NCBI RefSeq assembly: GCF_010993985.1
Contig: NZ_WINH01000013.1
Location: 1-64,000, forward strand
DNA length: 64,000 nt
Direction: 5' to 3'
Origin: Paraferrimonas sp. SM1919
Lineage (GTDB): Bacteria; Pseudomonadota; Gammaproteobacteria; Enterobacterales; Shewanellaceae
The notes under the pieces are model-generated. The model saw only the letters and a program-made list of their open reading frames with translations. It made no database searches and had not been told where the DNA came from. The stretch's first letter is position 1, and each line of letters opens with the position of its first letter. Below are positions 52,396-61,589 of this stretch, piece by piece. Position numbers and translations under genes: made by a program.

Positions 52396-54486
52396 CTAAC
52401 CTAACTGCCCTATCACATTCACTTGAGTATGATCTGGGATCTCGTTAAAGCTTAGTACATTCAGACCTTTAGCAAAAGTTCTTGAATAGCGACTCAGCAA
52501 CGGCCTTAACTGTGGCATAACCAATAAGATAGGCGCGTAACCTTGGGTTTGTAATTGCTCCTTAACCGCTGGCATCCGTGTCTGCAATTGCCCTAACAGG
52601 TTCGGTTCAATTGGGAAACCATCGATTGGTGATTGCGCTCCAGCCTGTTGCGACTGATTGAAAGCATTGACTAATTGCTGCTCTAATTCTGCCGATAGGG
52701 TAAATGCATGTACCTCAGTATCATTACCGTTAACTTGGTTGAGAATATTACGCCTTAACTCTAAACGGACATCCGCGGCGAGTAATACCGGATCCTTGGA
52801 CAATTCTGCACTTTCCAGCAGCGTAGTGGCAATGGCACGGATATCAACCAGAGGGACATAATCCTCTAACAAGCGACGGTAAATCCGTAACTGTTGGGAA
52901 TAACTCAACTGAGATACCAATGATTCTTGCAGCTTTTCATCTAGCTCACCAAGTCTATCATTTAACTTGACCACATCAGCATGAGTGAGCAGTTCTGCTA
53001 AGTTATCCTGCATCACCTTAGAAACATGGGTACCAATTACCGTAGCCGAATCTACCACCGAATAACCAAAGTTTAATGCCTTTGACTTATGCTCTAATTT
53101 AATCCACGTCGCTGGCATACCATAGGCAGGGTCACTACATACAATACCATCTAAATCACCATAGGTATCGCCACCACTAATGGCCAACAAATGCTCCGCC
53201 TCAATCGTTCCTTGCGCGACCACCGAACCCCTTAATAGAATTTGGTATTGATTCGGCTTTAATCTAAGGTCATCTTTAATTCTGACTTCAGGTGCTAAGA
53301 AGCCAACTTGTTCGGACAGGGTTCGCCTTACCCCACGAACACGGTTTACCAATTCGGCTCCTTTTTCATTATCGACCAGGTGGACCAATTTGTACCCCAG
53401 AGTCAGACATAAAGTGTCGGTATGGGGTAACTCTTGCCAACTTAATGGTGGTTCCTTAGGTGTCATCTGGGCAATAATGTCATCTTCTTGTATCGGTGGC
53501 ACGACATCTTGAGCCACTTTCAAGCGCCAGGCCGCAAAGCCCACCACGGCAGCAAATGACAAGAAGGCGAAGGTTGGCATTCCCGGCACAATGCCAATAA
53601 TGCCGAGAATTGTAGCCGCCATCATCAGTACAGTTGGATTGGCTAACAGCTGCCCAGAAACCTGTTGGGGCAGATCTTCTGCATCACTAACTCGAGTAAC
53701 AATAATTGCCGCAGCAACCGCCAGTAATAGCGAAGGTATTTGCGCCACCAGACCATCACCAATGGTCAGTAAGGCATAAATTTCAAATGACTGTGACATG
53801 CTCAAGTCATGTTGAAACATACCTATTGAAATACCACCTATCAGGTTGATCGCTAAAATAAGTAAGCCTGCTACGGCATCGCCACGCACAAATTTAGAGG
53901 CACCGTCCATAGAACCGTAAAAGTCTGATTCACGAGTTACTTCCTTACGACGATCGCGAGCTTGTTCTTGGGTTAGTACGCCTGCATTGAGGTCCGCGTC
54001 GATGGCCATTTGCTTACCAGGAAGGGCATCAAGGGTAAAACGCGCACCTACCTCTGAGATACGCTCGCCACCTTTGGTGATCACCACAAAGTTAATGATC
54101 ATTAAGATCAGAAACACCACCATACCAACCACATAGTTGCCACCAATAACCACTTCACCAAAAGCTTGAATCACTTTACCAGCAGCTTCGCCACCATTGT
54201 GGCCCTCTTGCAGCACCACTCGGGTCGAAGCGACGTTAAGAGTCAATCGCATCAAGGTTGCGATCAGCAAAACCGTAGGAAAAATGGAAAATTCTAATGG
54301 CCTATTGGTTGATACTGACACCAGTAATACCATGATGGCCAAAACAATGTTGAAGGTAAATAAAGCATCGAGCATCAAAGGCGGTAAGGGTAAAATGATC
54401 ATCGCCAATACTGCTAATAACAATATTGGGATGCCTATAAAAGCCTGCTGATTCTTAAACAATGCTGAGATTCGTGAAAAGTTCAT
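52396..54486 (-). CDS. flhA: lateral flagellar export protein FlhA
   Basis: The large export-gate protein of 696 aa. About eight membrane helices fill the first 330 residues, with the FHIPEP region seen as GGERISEVGARFTLDALPGK, then QMAIDADLNAGVL. A long cytoplasmic domain binds chaperone-substrate complexes. The size is that of standard FlhA. It is last in the fliMNPQR-flhBA operon and ends close to the bidirectional terminator. Confidence 0.96.
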   Translation of the reverse strand: MNFSRISALFKNQQAFIGIPILLLAVLAMIILPLPPLMLDALFTFNIVLAIMVLLVSVSTNRPLEFSIFPTVLLIATLMRLTLNVASTRVVLQEGHNGGEAAGKVIQAFGEVVIGGNYVVGMVVFLILMIINFVVITKGGERISEVGARFTLDALPGKQMAIDADLNAGVLTQEQARDRRKEVTRESDFYGSMDGASKFVRGDAVAGLLILAINLIGGISIGMFQHDLSMSQSFEIYALLTIGDGLVAQIPSLLLAVAAAIIVTRVSDAEDLPQQVSGQLLANPTVLMMAATILGIIGIVPGMPTFAFLSFAAVVGFAAWRLKVAQDVVPPIQEDDIIAQMTPKEPPLSWQELPHTDTLCLTLGYKLVHLVDNEKGAELVNRVRGVRRTLSEQVGFLAPEVRIKDDLRLKPNQYQILLRGSVVAQGTIEAEHLLAISGGDTYGDLDGIVCSDPAYGMPATWIKLEHKSKALNFGYSVVDSATVIGTHVSKVMQDNLAELLTHADVVKLNDRLGELDEKLQESLVSQLSYSQQLRIYRRLLEDYVPLVDIRAIATTLLESAELSKDPVLLAADVRLELRRNILNQVNGNDTEVHAFTLSAELEQQLVNAFNQSQQAGAQSPIDGFPIEPNLLGQLQTRMPAVKEQLQTQGYAPILLVMPQLRPLLSRYSRTFAKGLNVLSFNEIPDHTQVNVIGQLG

Positions 54487-54499
54487 AGCTTCCTACTTG

Positions 54500-55627
54500 T
54501 TATCTGCGCAGTGAATTGGGAATATCGAAATCGGGTAAAGGTTTTGGAGTTCTCCCTTGACCCTGTCTGAAAGATTTTAAAGCCAGAACATAGCTAAGTA
54601 CCTGAGCAACAGCGACATATAATGGCCCTGGAACTTCTTGATCGACTCTGGTTGAATAATATATTGCCCTAGTTAATGGCGGAGAACTGACAATCTCTAC
54701 CCCATGAAGCTGAGCTATCGCTTTCATATGAGCAGCCATTTCATCCACCCCTTTAGCGACCACAAAAGGCGCATCAGCCCGATCGGGTTGATAACAGATG
54801 GCCACCGCATAGTGGCTTGGGTTAACAATAACGACATCGGCACTAGGAACGACCTGATCCATTCGTTGCTTCGACATGGATTGTTGAACTTGGCGGATCC
54901 GCTGTTTTACCTCTGGTCGACCTTCTTTTTGTTTATGTTCATCCTTTATATCTTGCTTAGTCATCTTAAGTTCATTTTTATGGTGCCAGATCTGATAAGG
55001 AATATCGATCAATGCAATGATCACTAACAAACCACCAAGGGTCATTAACAAACCAGAAAGTAAACTTAAAGACTTTACCATTGCCATCCTAATGGGCATT
55101 TCATCAAGTTGCATAAACTCATGCATCGCCCCACTGGCATACCAATATAAGCCTGCAACAATCAGTGCCACCTTTAATATGCCTTTAAAAAGCTCCATTA
55201 AGGTTTGCTTTGAGAACATGCGCCCAAGGCCCTTAATTGGGTTTATTTTACTTATCTTAAATTGGAGAGTTTTAGTACTTAAAACAAAGCCGCCGGGCAC
55301 CAGTTGTGACAAAACAATAAATACCAACAAGCCCACAAACATCGGCAACAGTAACTCAATAAAACCGATCAAGGTGGTGCCAAGATGAATGGTTAACCAT
55401 TTGGGGTCAAATAAGTGTTGCCGCGGGATTAATAAATTAGATTCAAAAATATTGGCAATATGATCGCCATACCAACTGCTGTATATCTGCAGCAGTATGC
55501 CACTTCCAACAATGATTGCCGCAGTCGTTAGTTCTTTAGAGCGTGCAACATTACCTTCACGCTTTGCTTGTTCGAGCTTATGGGCGGATGCCTGTTCTGT
55601 TTTTTCTTGAGCACTGTTTTGACTCAT
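54500..55627 (-). CDS. flhB: lateral flagellar export switch protein FlhB
   Basis: A membrane protein of 375 aa that switches export from hook to filament proteins after self-cleavage. The cleavage motif is NPSH (VVIVNPSHYAVAICYQ) in place of the usual NPTH, a conservative Thr-to-Ser change. Four membrane helices precede it. Its start overlaps the end of fliR by 4 bp. Confidence 0.95.
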   Translation of the reverse strand: MSQNSAQEKTEQASAHKLEQAKREGNVARSKELTTAAIIVGSGILLQIYSSWYGDHIANIFESNLLIPRQHLFDPKWLTIHLGTTLIGFIELLLPMFVGLLVFIVLSQLVPGGFVLSTKTLQFKISKINPIKGLGRMFSKQTLMELFKGILKVALIVAGLYWYASGAMHEFMQLDEMPIRMAMVKSLSLLSGLLMTLGGLLVIIALIDIPYQIWHHKNELKMTKQDIKDEHKQKEGRPEVKQRIRQVQQSMSKQRMDQVVPSADVVIVNPSHYAVAICYQPDRADAPFVVAKGVDEMAAHMKAIAQLHGVEIVSSPPLTRAIYYSTRVDQEVPGPLYVAVAQVLSYVLALKSFRQGQGRTPKPLPDFDIPNSLRR

Positions 55628-56415
55628 TGTGCCCCCACGATACTTGCCATTAAGTTTAACGCTTCATTACTTAATCGAGTAAAATGTTCTGGGACTCCAG
55701 AAATCGATAAGAACAGTGAAAATAAACCAAAAATCATGGCCATAGGAAAGCCTAAAGAAAATACATTAATGCTTGGTGCAGAACGGTTCATCACCCCAAA
55801 CGTGATATTAACTAATAGCATGGCAGCAACTGCCGGTAATGCTAAGACTAAGCTGCTGGCTAACATCCAGGCGAATAACCCCGCTAATCTATGCCATTCA
55901 AATGCCATCATTCCCGTTCCCACAGGCCAACTCGTAAAGCTCGCTACCACAACATCCATAGCAACTAAATGACCATCCAGAGCAAGAAACATTAAACTGG
56001 CAAATAATAAAAACATTCGGCCTAAAATGGCGACTGAAATGCCATTTTGAGGATCATTCATGACCGCCATTGCCATCCCCATTTGCATGGCCAGAATTTG
56101 TCCAAGATTTGACATCACGGCAAATAACATCAGCAGTACAAAGCCCATCATGGCACCAATGAGTGCTTGTTCAAGGGCCAGCAATAGTGAGTTAATTGAT
56201 AGCAGCTCAACTTGAGGCATTTGCCCTACAATTGGTGCCACCAATATGGCTAAAATTAATGCCATCCCCAAACGCACTCGATTCGGTAATGCGGCTTCAT
56301 TAAATATTGGCATTACCATAAAACAAGCAGCAACCCGCATGAAAGGCCACCACAACTGCCCTAACCAAGCACCAATTTCACCAAAACTAAGCGCTAACAT
56401 AGTTAGCCAATCCAA
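55624..56415 (-). CDS. fliR: lateral flagellar export protein FliR
   Basis: An export-gate membrane protein of 263 aa with about six hydrophobic helices (LLLALEQALIGAMMGFVLLM). The first ATG overlaps fliQ by 13 bp. Another ATG at 56400 would begin just after the fliQ stop, so the start is uncertain. It overlaps flhB by 4 bp. Confidence 0.95.
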   Translation of the reverse strand: MDWLTMLALSFGEIGAWLGQLWWPFMRVAACFMVMPIFNEAALPNRVRLGMALILAILVAPIVGQMPQVELLSINSLLLALEQALIGAMMGFVLLMLFAVMSNLGQILAMQMGMAMAVMNDPQNGISVAILGRMFLLFASLMFLALDGHLVAMDVVVASFTSWPVGTGMMAFEWHRLAGLFAWMLASSLVLALPAVAAMLLVNITFGVMNRSAPSINVFSLGFPMAMIFGLFSLFLSISGVPEHFTRLSNEALNLMASIVGAQ

Positions 56416-56675
56416 ACAGGGATATTGATAAATAACCGATCAAACAAGTCAGTTAAGCTTGTCATTAAAAAGCTTCCCGCGAACACTAACATCAACAAAG
56501 TAATGATCAATTTCGGTAAAAAACTTAATGTTTGTTCATTTATCTGAGTTGCAGCTTGAAAGATAGAAATGATAAGTCCCATCAGCATCCCTGGGACAAT
56601 GAGAATACTTACCATAATAACCACCAGATAAACGGCGTCAGAAAATAGTTTGGATAACTCGACTACATCCATCAC
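56403..56675 (-). CDS. fliQ: lateral flagellar export protein FliQ
   Basis: A small export-gate membrane protein of 90 aa with two helices (VYLVVIMVSILIVPGMLMGL, IITLLMLVFAGSFLMTSL). The family segment IISIFQAATQINEQTLSFLP is conserved. It is tightly packed between fliP and fliR. Confidence 0.95.
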   Translation of the reverse strand: MMDVVELSKLFSDAVYLVVIMVSILIVPGMLMGLIISIFQAATQINEQTLSFLPKLIITLLMLVFAGSFLMTSLTDLFDRLFINIPVWIG

Positions 56676-57436
56676 TACACCCCAAAACTGGCGCTAAGAG
56701 TACCTACTGTCATAGACCAACCATCAACCACAACAAAGATCATTAGCTTAAATGGTAACGAAATAATCAGTGGTGACAGCATCATCATCCCCATTGACAT
56801 CAAAGTACTAGCAACGACCAAGTCAATGATCAAAAAGGGTATGAATAATAAAAAGCCTATCTGAAATGCGGTTTTCAACTCTGACAATACAAATGCAGGC
56901 ATTAATACGCTAAAGGGTATATCTTCAACCTTGGTATCGCTTGGCTCGCCAGCTATCCGTAACATTTGTTCGAGATCGGTTTCTCGGGTTTGCCCCAGCA
57001 TAAAGGCCCTAACAGGTTGCTCTGCTACATCAATGGCCTGTAATAAGGTTAACTGCTCATTCTGGTATGGAACAAAAGCCTTTTCATAGACCTCCACCCA
57101 GACTGGGCGCATGATCATAATAGTCAGTATCAGGGCAATACCAACTAACACCTTATTAGGTGGGCTTTGTTGCAAACCTAAAGCTTGGCGCAGGATAGAC
57201 AAGACGATAATGATGCGTGTAAAACCTGTCATCATCATCAACATTACCGGCAATAAACTTAATACTGTCATTAGTATTAAGATTTGCAGTTTTACTGTAT
57301 ATTCTTGTCCATCATCAACATCCTTCGCACTGAACAGTGTGAGTTCATTGGCGTAGCTTTCGAAGCAAGCGGCGAGGAGTAACCCTGCCGCGAATAAAAG
57401 CTTAAGAAGTAAAGTCTTGCAATTGGGCATCTTCAA
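56675..57436 (-). CDS. fliP: lateral flagellar export protein FliP
   Basis: An export-gate protein of 253 aa with a cleavable signal peptide (LLLKLLFAAGLLLAACFESYA). Conserved segments are seen at MMTGFTRIIIVLSILRQALG and at IDLVVASTLMSMGMMMLSPL. It overlaps fliN by about 35 bp, with an alternative start two codons later. The order fliM-N-P-Q-R is typical of lateral loci; fliO is absent. Confidence 0.95.
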   Translation of the reverse strand: MKMPNCKTLLLKLLFAAGLLLAACFESYANELTLFSAKDVDDGQEYTVKLQILILMTVLSLLPVMLMMMTGFTRIIIVLSILRQALGLQQSPPNKVLVGIALILTIMIMRPVWVEVYEKAFVPYQNEQLTLLQAIDVAEQPVRAFMLGQTRETDLEQMLRIAGEPSDTKVEDIPFSVLMPAFVLSELKTAFQIGFLLFIPFLIIDLVVASTLMSMGMMMLSPLIISLPFKLMIFVVVDGWSMTVGTLSASFGV

Positions 57437-57815
57437 CTACTTTTGTCATTCGTACGCCATACTTGCCATTGACTACCACTACTTCGGCATGACCGAGTAA
57501 AGTGCCGTTGACCTTTACATCGAGTGGCTGATCAGCAAGTTTATCGAGAGCTACCACAGAGCCTGTGGCAAGTGTCATCATTTCACCTAATTGGATTTCA
57601 GTACTGGCGACTTCCAAGGTCAGTGTAACAGGCACTTTATGGAAAAAAGCGAGGTCTTTTTTAGCTTGAACCGGAGCGACATCAACCACTTCTACAGGCT
57701 TGTCTTCGGTATCTGCAAATGGGTCAAAATCTACATCACTGAAATCCAGATCATCCCCTAATAAGCTAGTATCATCTAACAGTTCATTTTCTAATGTTTT
57801 ATTGTCTTGACTCAT
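57402..57815 (-). CDS. fliN: lateral flagellar switch protein FliN
   Basis: A C-ring protein of 137 aa. An acidic N-terminus is followed by the SpoA domain (VPVTLTLEVASTEIQLGEMM, then LADQPLDVKVNGTLLGHAEV). Its start overlaps the stop codon of fliM by one base. It should form the lower C ring with FliM. Confidence 0.95.
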   Translation of the reverse strand: MSQDNKTLENELLDDTSLLGDDLDFSDVDFDPFADTEDKPVEVVDVAPVQAKKDLAFFHKVPVTLTLEVASTEIQLGEMMTLATGSVVALDKLADQPLDVKVNGTLLGHAEVVVVNGKYGVRMTKVVEDAQLQDFTS

Positions 57816-58645
57816 TATTCCATCTCCTGGTCAATGTGGGCGACTAATGACCCTAAATGCTCATGAATTTTCGCTTCAAATTTGGCTGTATCACCGAGGA
57901 AAAGCTTGGCATTTGATTGAATTTCTAGGGGCAGTACATCCCCTACTTTTAATTTGGTTAGTGTTCCCAAAGGTAAACTTGTCTTGGCTAATTGTGCAGT
58001 GAACTTAAGCGGAATATTTTCACAAACTTGAGCTAACTTGTGCACACTATCTGAGGCAATAGCGACATGAGAGGAACTAAAATTGATCACCGCTAAAGGA
58101 CAACTTAGCACCAACTGCAGCCGGTGTTGTGACTCCCCTAGCCAGTAACTTATACAAATCTCTATACCGGGTTCCTGTGACAGACAGTCATTTATCGACT
58201 GCCATGCCTGCAGCGATGGGAAGATTTCACCTAACAATTTTTGTTGGATTTTTCTTAACAAACGATTTTCTGTCACTGATACTGCATCGGGAATGCTAAT
58301 ATCTGATCTTGGAGTATTACCACAGAAGCTTTCGGTCAAAACATATAACTGTTCCCGCGGCATCCTAAGCCATGACTGCAATTCATCGCCAGCTTCTAAG
58401 CCAACTTCATAGAGTTCATCAAGAACACTTTGAACTTTGTCTAAACGACCGATAGCATCAATTTTAAAGTGGCTGATCCTTCCGTGTGAAATCCCAGATA
58501 ATTGCAGAGCGAATAATTCCTGCAATTGTTCCTTGTTATTATCTAACCAAAGTTGAGCGGCAACTAAATGGCGCCTATGCCCAACTAACTCCAACAAAGG
58601 TAATTTCTTTCCTTCTGAAGCCGAAATAACTTTAGAATCGAACAT
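57815..58645 (-). CDS. fliM: lateral flagellar switch protein FliM, short form
   Basis: A C-ring protein of 276 aa, against about 334 in E. coli. The C-terminal SpoA domain is recognisable (LGTLTKLKVGDVLPLEIQSN, then FLGDTAKFEAKIHEHLG). The N-terminal CheY-binding peptide (the LSQDEIDALL-type motif) is missing; the protein begins MFDSKVISASEGKKLPLLEL. The middle domain is weakly conserved, without the usual GGxG motif. It is first in the fliMNPQR-flhBA operon. Confidence 0.88.
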   Translation of the reverse strand: MFDSKVISASEGKKLPLLELVGHRRHLVAAQLWLDNNKEQLQELFALQLSGISHGRISHFKIDAIGRLDKVQSVLDELYEVGLEAGDELQSWLRMPREQLYVLTESFCGNTPRSDISIPDAVSVTENRLLRKIQQKLLGEIFPSLQAWQSINDCLSQEPGIEICISYWLGESQHRLQLVLSCPLAVINFSSSHVAIASDSVHKLAQVCENIPLKFTAQLAKTSLPLGTLTKLKVGDVLPLEIQSNAKLFLGDTAKFEAKIHEHLGSLVAHIDQEME

Positions 58646-59038
58646 AAATCGTTCACCCTTGAGTTTTTTTCATAAATAAAAAATAAAATAAATAAACTTT
58701 TATTTGAGTAATTATTTTCGTCATTTAATTGACAGTATAACTTTTAATGACTGACATTATTTTGTCAGATCCAGTTAAATAACCATCACTATAAAGCGAT
58801 ATTTAAACAGTTCTTATTAACGCTTTTTTGACACTGATTTAAATACCTAATCACTACCCTCAAACCCTACCCCAGTAGGCGTTTGAAAGCAACTTGTTAA
58901 CAACAAATAAATAATTTGATATAAAAATCAGACGCTGATAATGTGTCTTTTCATGGAGTTACCACAAAGGCAACAGTTGGCTAACTTTCATGCAACAATA
59001 AAAGCAATAATTAGAACATTTATAGAGCAGATTAAAAT
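58646..59038. other. divergent control region between fliM and motY
   Basis: The 393-bp AT-rich region has no gene. It has a perfect palindrome CTGACA-6-TGTCAG (58751-58768). No clean sigma-54 -24/-12 site was found; TTGGCTAACTTTCATGC near 58976 has a spacing one base too long. Early-class promoters driven by an upstream activator are expected here. Confidence 0.55.
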
Positions 59039-59911
59039 ATGATTTTTCCTCGTTTAAAAAATACACTGTTTATTATATTTTTTAGCTCTTTGGCATTTAA
59101 TATTAAACAAGCCGAAGCTAACTTTAATAGCCAAAGCTGGAATAAAGCTTTAGATGATGTTAATTGGGCTGATTCATTTAATAAATTCTCATGCAAATTA
59201 TCAACCACGACTCCAATTGGCATTTGGGGCTTTGAAATTAGTTCGGGTGAGTCTCTAACACTTCACTTGACGCCATTTGAAAAAAATCATTTAGTCACTG
59301 ACGTCGCACTTAATATTGTTAATCCACCATGGTCAGCTGACTATCAGCAAGCTCTAACTAAACAATCTTGGAACCTGGCTGGGCAACTTCAGATCAGCAA
59401 AAATATCGATACTCTTATTGAAGCAATGGCCGCTGGACATTGGGGACAGTTACAGTGGCAGCGCCAAGGTCGCATGCAATCATTGTCGCTTACATCCGTC
59501 GGGATTGAACCTAAACTAAGCCATTTCAGGAATTGTCGTCAAAACCTGCTGCCTCTTGATTACAACAAAGGTCGTGAACAACAGTTCTTCTTTCAACCTA
59601 ATCAATACTTATTGGTTGCGGCACAAAGGCAACAGTTGATCAATACCGCACGCTTGATCCTTGCTGATAGTTCTATTAAGGCGGTGCTAATTGATGGCCA
59701 TACTGATAAACAGGGCGATAGATTAGAAAATCTAACCCTATCAAAACAGCGAGCAGAAGAAGTCGCTGCCGTGCTAGTGGAGAATGGGGTATCACTATCA
59801 ATGATAGAAATTCGCAATCATGGCCAGCGCTACCCTAACTATAGTGGTTCTAAAAGTAACAAAAACCGCCGTGTTGATTTACGCCTAATTAAACAACCGG
59901 AGCAAAGTTAA
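59039..59911 (+). CDS. motY: lateral motor protein MotY
   Basis: A 290-aa T-ring type protein. A signal peptide (LKNTLFIIFFSSLAFNIKQAEA) leads to the N-terminal MotY domain (about residues 30-170). The C-terminal OmpA-like peptidoglycan-binding domain is clear (AVLIDGHTDKQGDRLENLTL, then SKQRAEEVAAVLVENGV). MotY next to lafK is the conserved start of the second lateral region in Vibrio parahaemolyticus. Confidence 0.9.
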   Translation: MIFPRLKNTLFIIFFSSLAFNIKQAEANFNSQSWNKALDDVNWADSFNKFSCKLSTTTPIGIWGFEISSGESLTLHLTPFEKNHLVTDVALNIVNPPWSADYQQALTKQSWNLAGQLQISKNIDTLIEAMAAGHWGQLQWQRQGRMQSLSLTSVGIEPKLSHFRNCRQNLLPLDYNKGREQQFFFQPNQYLLVAAQRQQLINTARLILADSSIKAVLIDGHTDKQGDRLENLTLSKQRAEEVAAVLVENGVSLSMIEIRNHGQRYPNYSGSKSNKNRRVDLRLIKQPEQS

Positions 59912-61227
59912 TGAATATCATTATTTATGAAACCAATCCTAATATTGCTCAGGAAATTCCCAATAAAGGCATTAAGGTTCAACGCTGCTTTGCAATTGAA
60001 GAGTTTAGCCGCCTAATTGCATTAAGTGCACAACCTATGGTCATCATCAACAGCGATAATGAAGCTAAGATGACCCAAGCGATAAATGCGATTAAGCACA
60101 ATAGCATTAATGTTCCTTTTGTGGTTTTGGTGGATTTTGGACAAAGTCACCTCGCCGCCGAAGCCATTAGCCATGGGGCAACGGATTATCTGCTACATCC
60201 ATTTGAAAGTGCTCAATTAGAACAGTTAATTGAGCGTTTAGTGATCGTTAACCAGGAGCAAAGCTACATCGCCAAGGCCACGTCTTCGAAGCAGTTATTA
60301 CAACTTGCCCATAGGGCTGCGCAAACCGATGCCAGTATTTTGCTAACTGGCCAGAGCGGTACTGGTAAAGAGCAGCTGTCAAAGTATATTCATCAAGTGT
60401 CACCAAGAAAAAGCGGCCCATTTATCGCTTTAAATTGTGCCGCCATCCCTGAAACCATGCTTGAAGCCATGTTATTTGGCCACACCAAGGGCGCTTTTAC
60501 CGGTGCCAGCGGCGAATCTATGGGTAAATTTGAAGCGGCCAATGGTGGTACTTTATTGCTTGATGAAATTGCTGAATTACCTCTTGAATTACAAGCAAAA
60601 TTACTGCGAGTGTTACAAGAACGCGAGGTTGAACGCCTTGGTAGCCATAAAAAAATCAAATTAGATATTCGTATTATCGCTGCTACCAATAAAGATTTAA
60701 AAGAATTAGTAGATAAAGGTCTATTTAGAGAAGATTTATACTATCGCCTCGATATTATGCCATTGCATATTACCCCTTTAAAAGACCGCCCCGCAGACAT
60801 TCTGGCAATGGCTAATCATTTCATAAAATCAGCTTGCCCTGATTCAAATGTCTGCCTATCTGATGAAGCTAAGCAAGCACTTATGAGCCATGATTGGCCT
60901 GGCAACATTCGCGAACTCAATAACATTATTCAGCGCTCATTAGTGATGCGCAGGAGCCTCACCATCATGGCCTCCGACCTAATGTTGCCGCAACCTAAAA
61001 TGCAAAATTTAAATACTCACTCCAATGCTTGCCATGGCTTAAAAATGAGCAAGCAACTGGCTGAATTTGAATACATCATAGATACCCTAAAACAATTTAA
61101 TGGTCATAGAACTAAAACCGCAAACGCCTTGGGGATGACTACCAGAGCGCTTCGATACAAAGTGACCCAGATGCGAGAAAATGGCATTGATATTGATGAA
61201 ATTCTCGAACAACTAACTGCAGCGTAA
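59911..61227 (+). CDS. lafK: sigma-54-dependent lateral flagellar master activator LafK
   Basis: A 438-aa NtrC-family activator. The N-terminal receiver-like domain has no phosphoacceptor Asp: the expected position reads VIINSDN. The AAA+ core has Walker A GQSGTGKE, the sigma-54-contacting loop GAFTGA, Walker B LLLDEI and the ATP-sensing R-finger area. A Fis-like helix-turn-helix ends it. In lateral systems LafK turns on hook-basal-body genes. It shares a base with the motY stop. Confidence 0.94.
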   Translation: MNIIIYETNPNIAQEIPNKGIKVQRCFAIEEFSRLIALSAQPMVIINSDNEAKMTQAINAIKHNSINVPFVVLVDFGQSHLAAEAISHGATDYLLHPFESAQLEQLIERLVIVNQEQSYIAKATSSKQLLQLAHRAAQTDASILLTGQSGTGKEQLSKYIHQVSPRKSGPFIALNCAAIPETMLEAMLFGHTKGAFTGASGESMGKFEAANGGTLLLDEIAELPLELQAKLLRVLQEREVERLGSHKKIKLDIRIIAATNKDLKELVDKGLFREDLYYRLDIMPLHITPLKDRPADILAMANHFIKSACPDSNVCLSDEAKQALMSHDWPGNIRELNNIIQRSLVMRRSLTIMASDLMLPQPKMQNLNTHSNACHGLKMSKQLAEFEYIIDTLKQFNGHRTKTANALGMTTRALRYKVTQMRENGIDIDEILEQLTAA

Positions 61228-61242
61228 TTAAGAAGGTTTACA

Positions 61243-61578
61243 ATGAAAATTACACCAATCGAGCAGCAACCTATGTTGATTAAAATGAATCAACTACAGC
61301 AGTTATCTCAATATAAAAATGATATTGCTTTACCTTTACAATCTTTCCAAGCGAGTGATGTTAAATTTGGCCAAGTTTTTAAGTCTGCACTGGACACTGT
61401 CAATGATGATGGTGTGAAAGCGGCAAACAAAATTACTGATATTGAAACTGGTGTGAGTAATGACCTCGTCGGCGCCATGATCGCCAGCCAAAAAGCAAGC
61501 ATTTCTTTTTCCGCATTAGTGCAAGTTCGTAACAAGGTTATTGGTGCCTTGGACGAAGTGCTTAAAATGCCTGTTTAA
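61243..61578 (+). CDS. fliE: lateral flagellar MS ring-rod adaptor FliE
   Basis: A 111-aa protein joining the MS ring to the rod. The conserved C-terminal half reads NDLVGAMIASQKASISFSAL, then VQVRNKVIGALDEVLKMPV. It starts 15 bp behind lafK, so lafK-fliEFG appear to be one transcript. Confidence 0.93.
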   Translation: MKITPIEQQPMLIKMNQLQQLSQYKNDIALPLQSFQASDVKFGQVFKSALDTVNDDGVKAANKITDIETGVSNDLVGAMIASQKASISFSALVQVRNKVIGALDEVLKMPV

Positions 61579-61589
61579 GAGAGTTAATT

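Noticed and set aside
59638..59643. TGATCA within motY
   Set aside because: A single occurrence in coding DNA is expected by chance, unlike the seven-copy cluster at 23142-23499.
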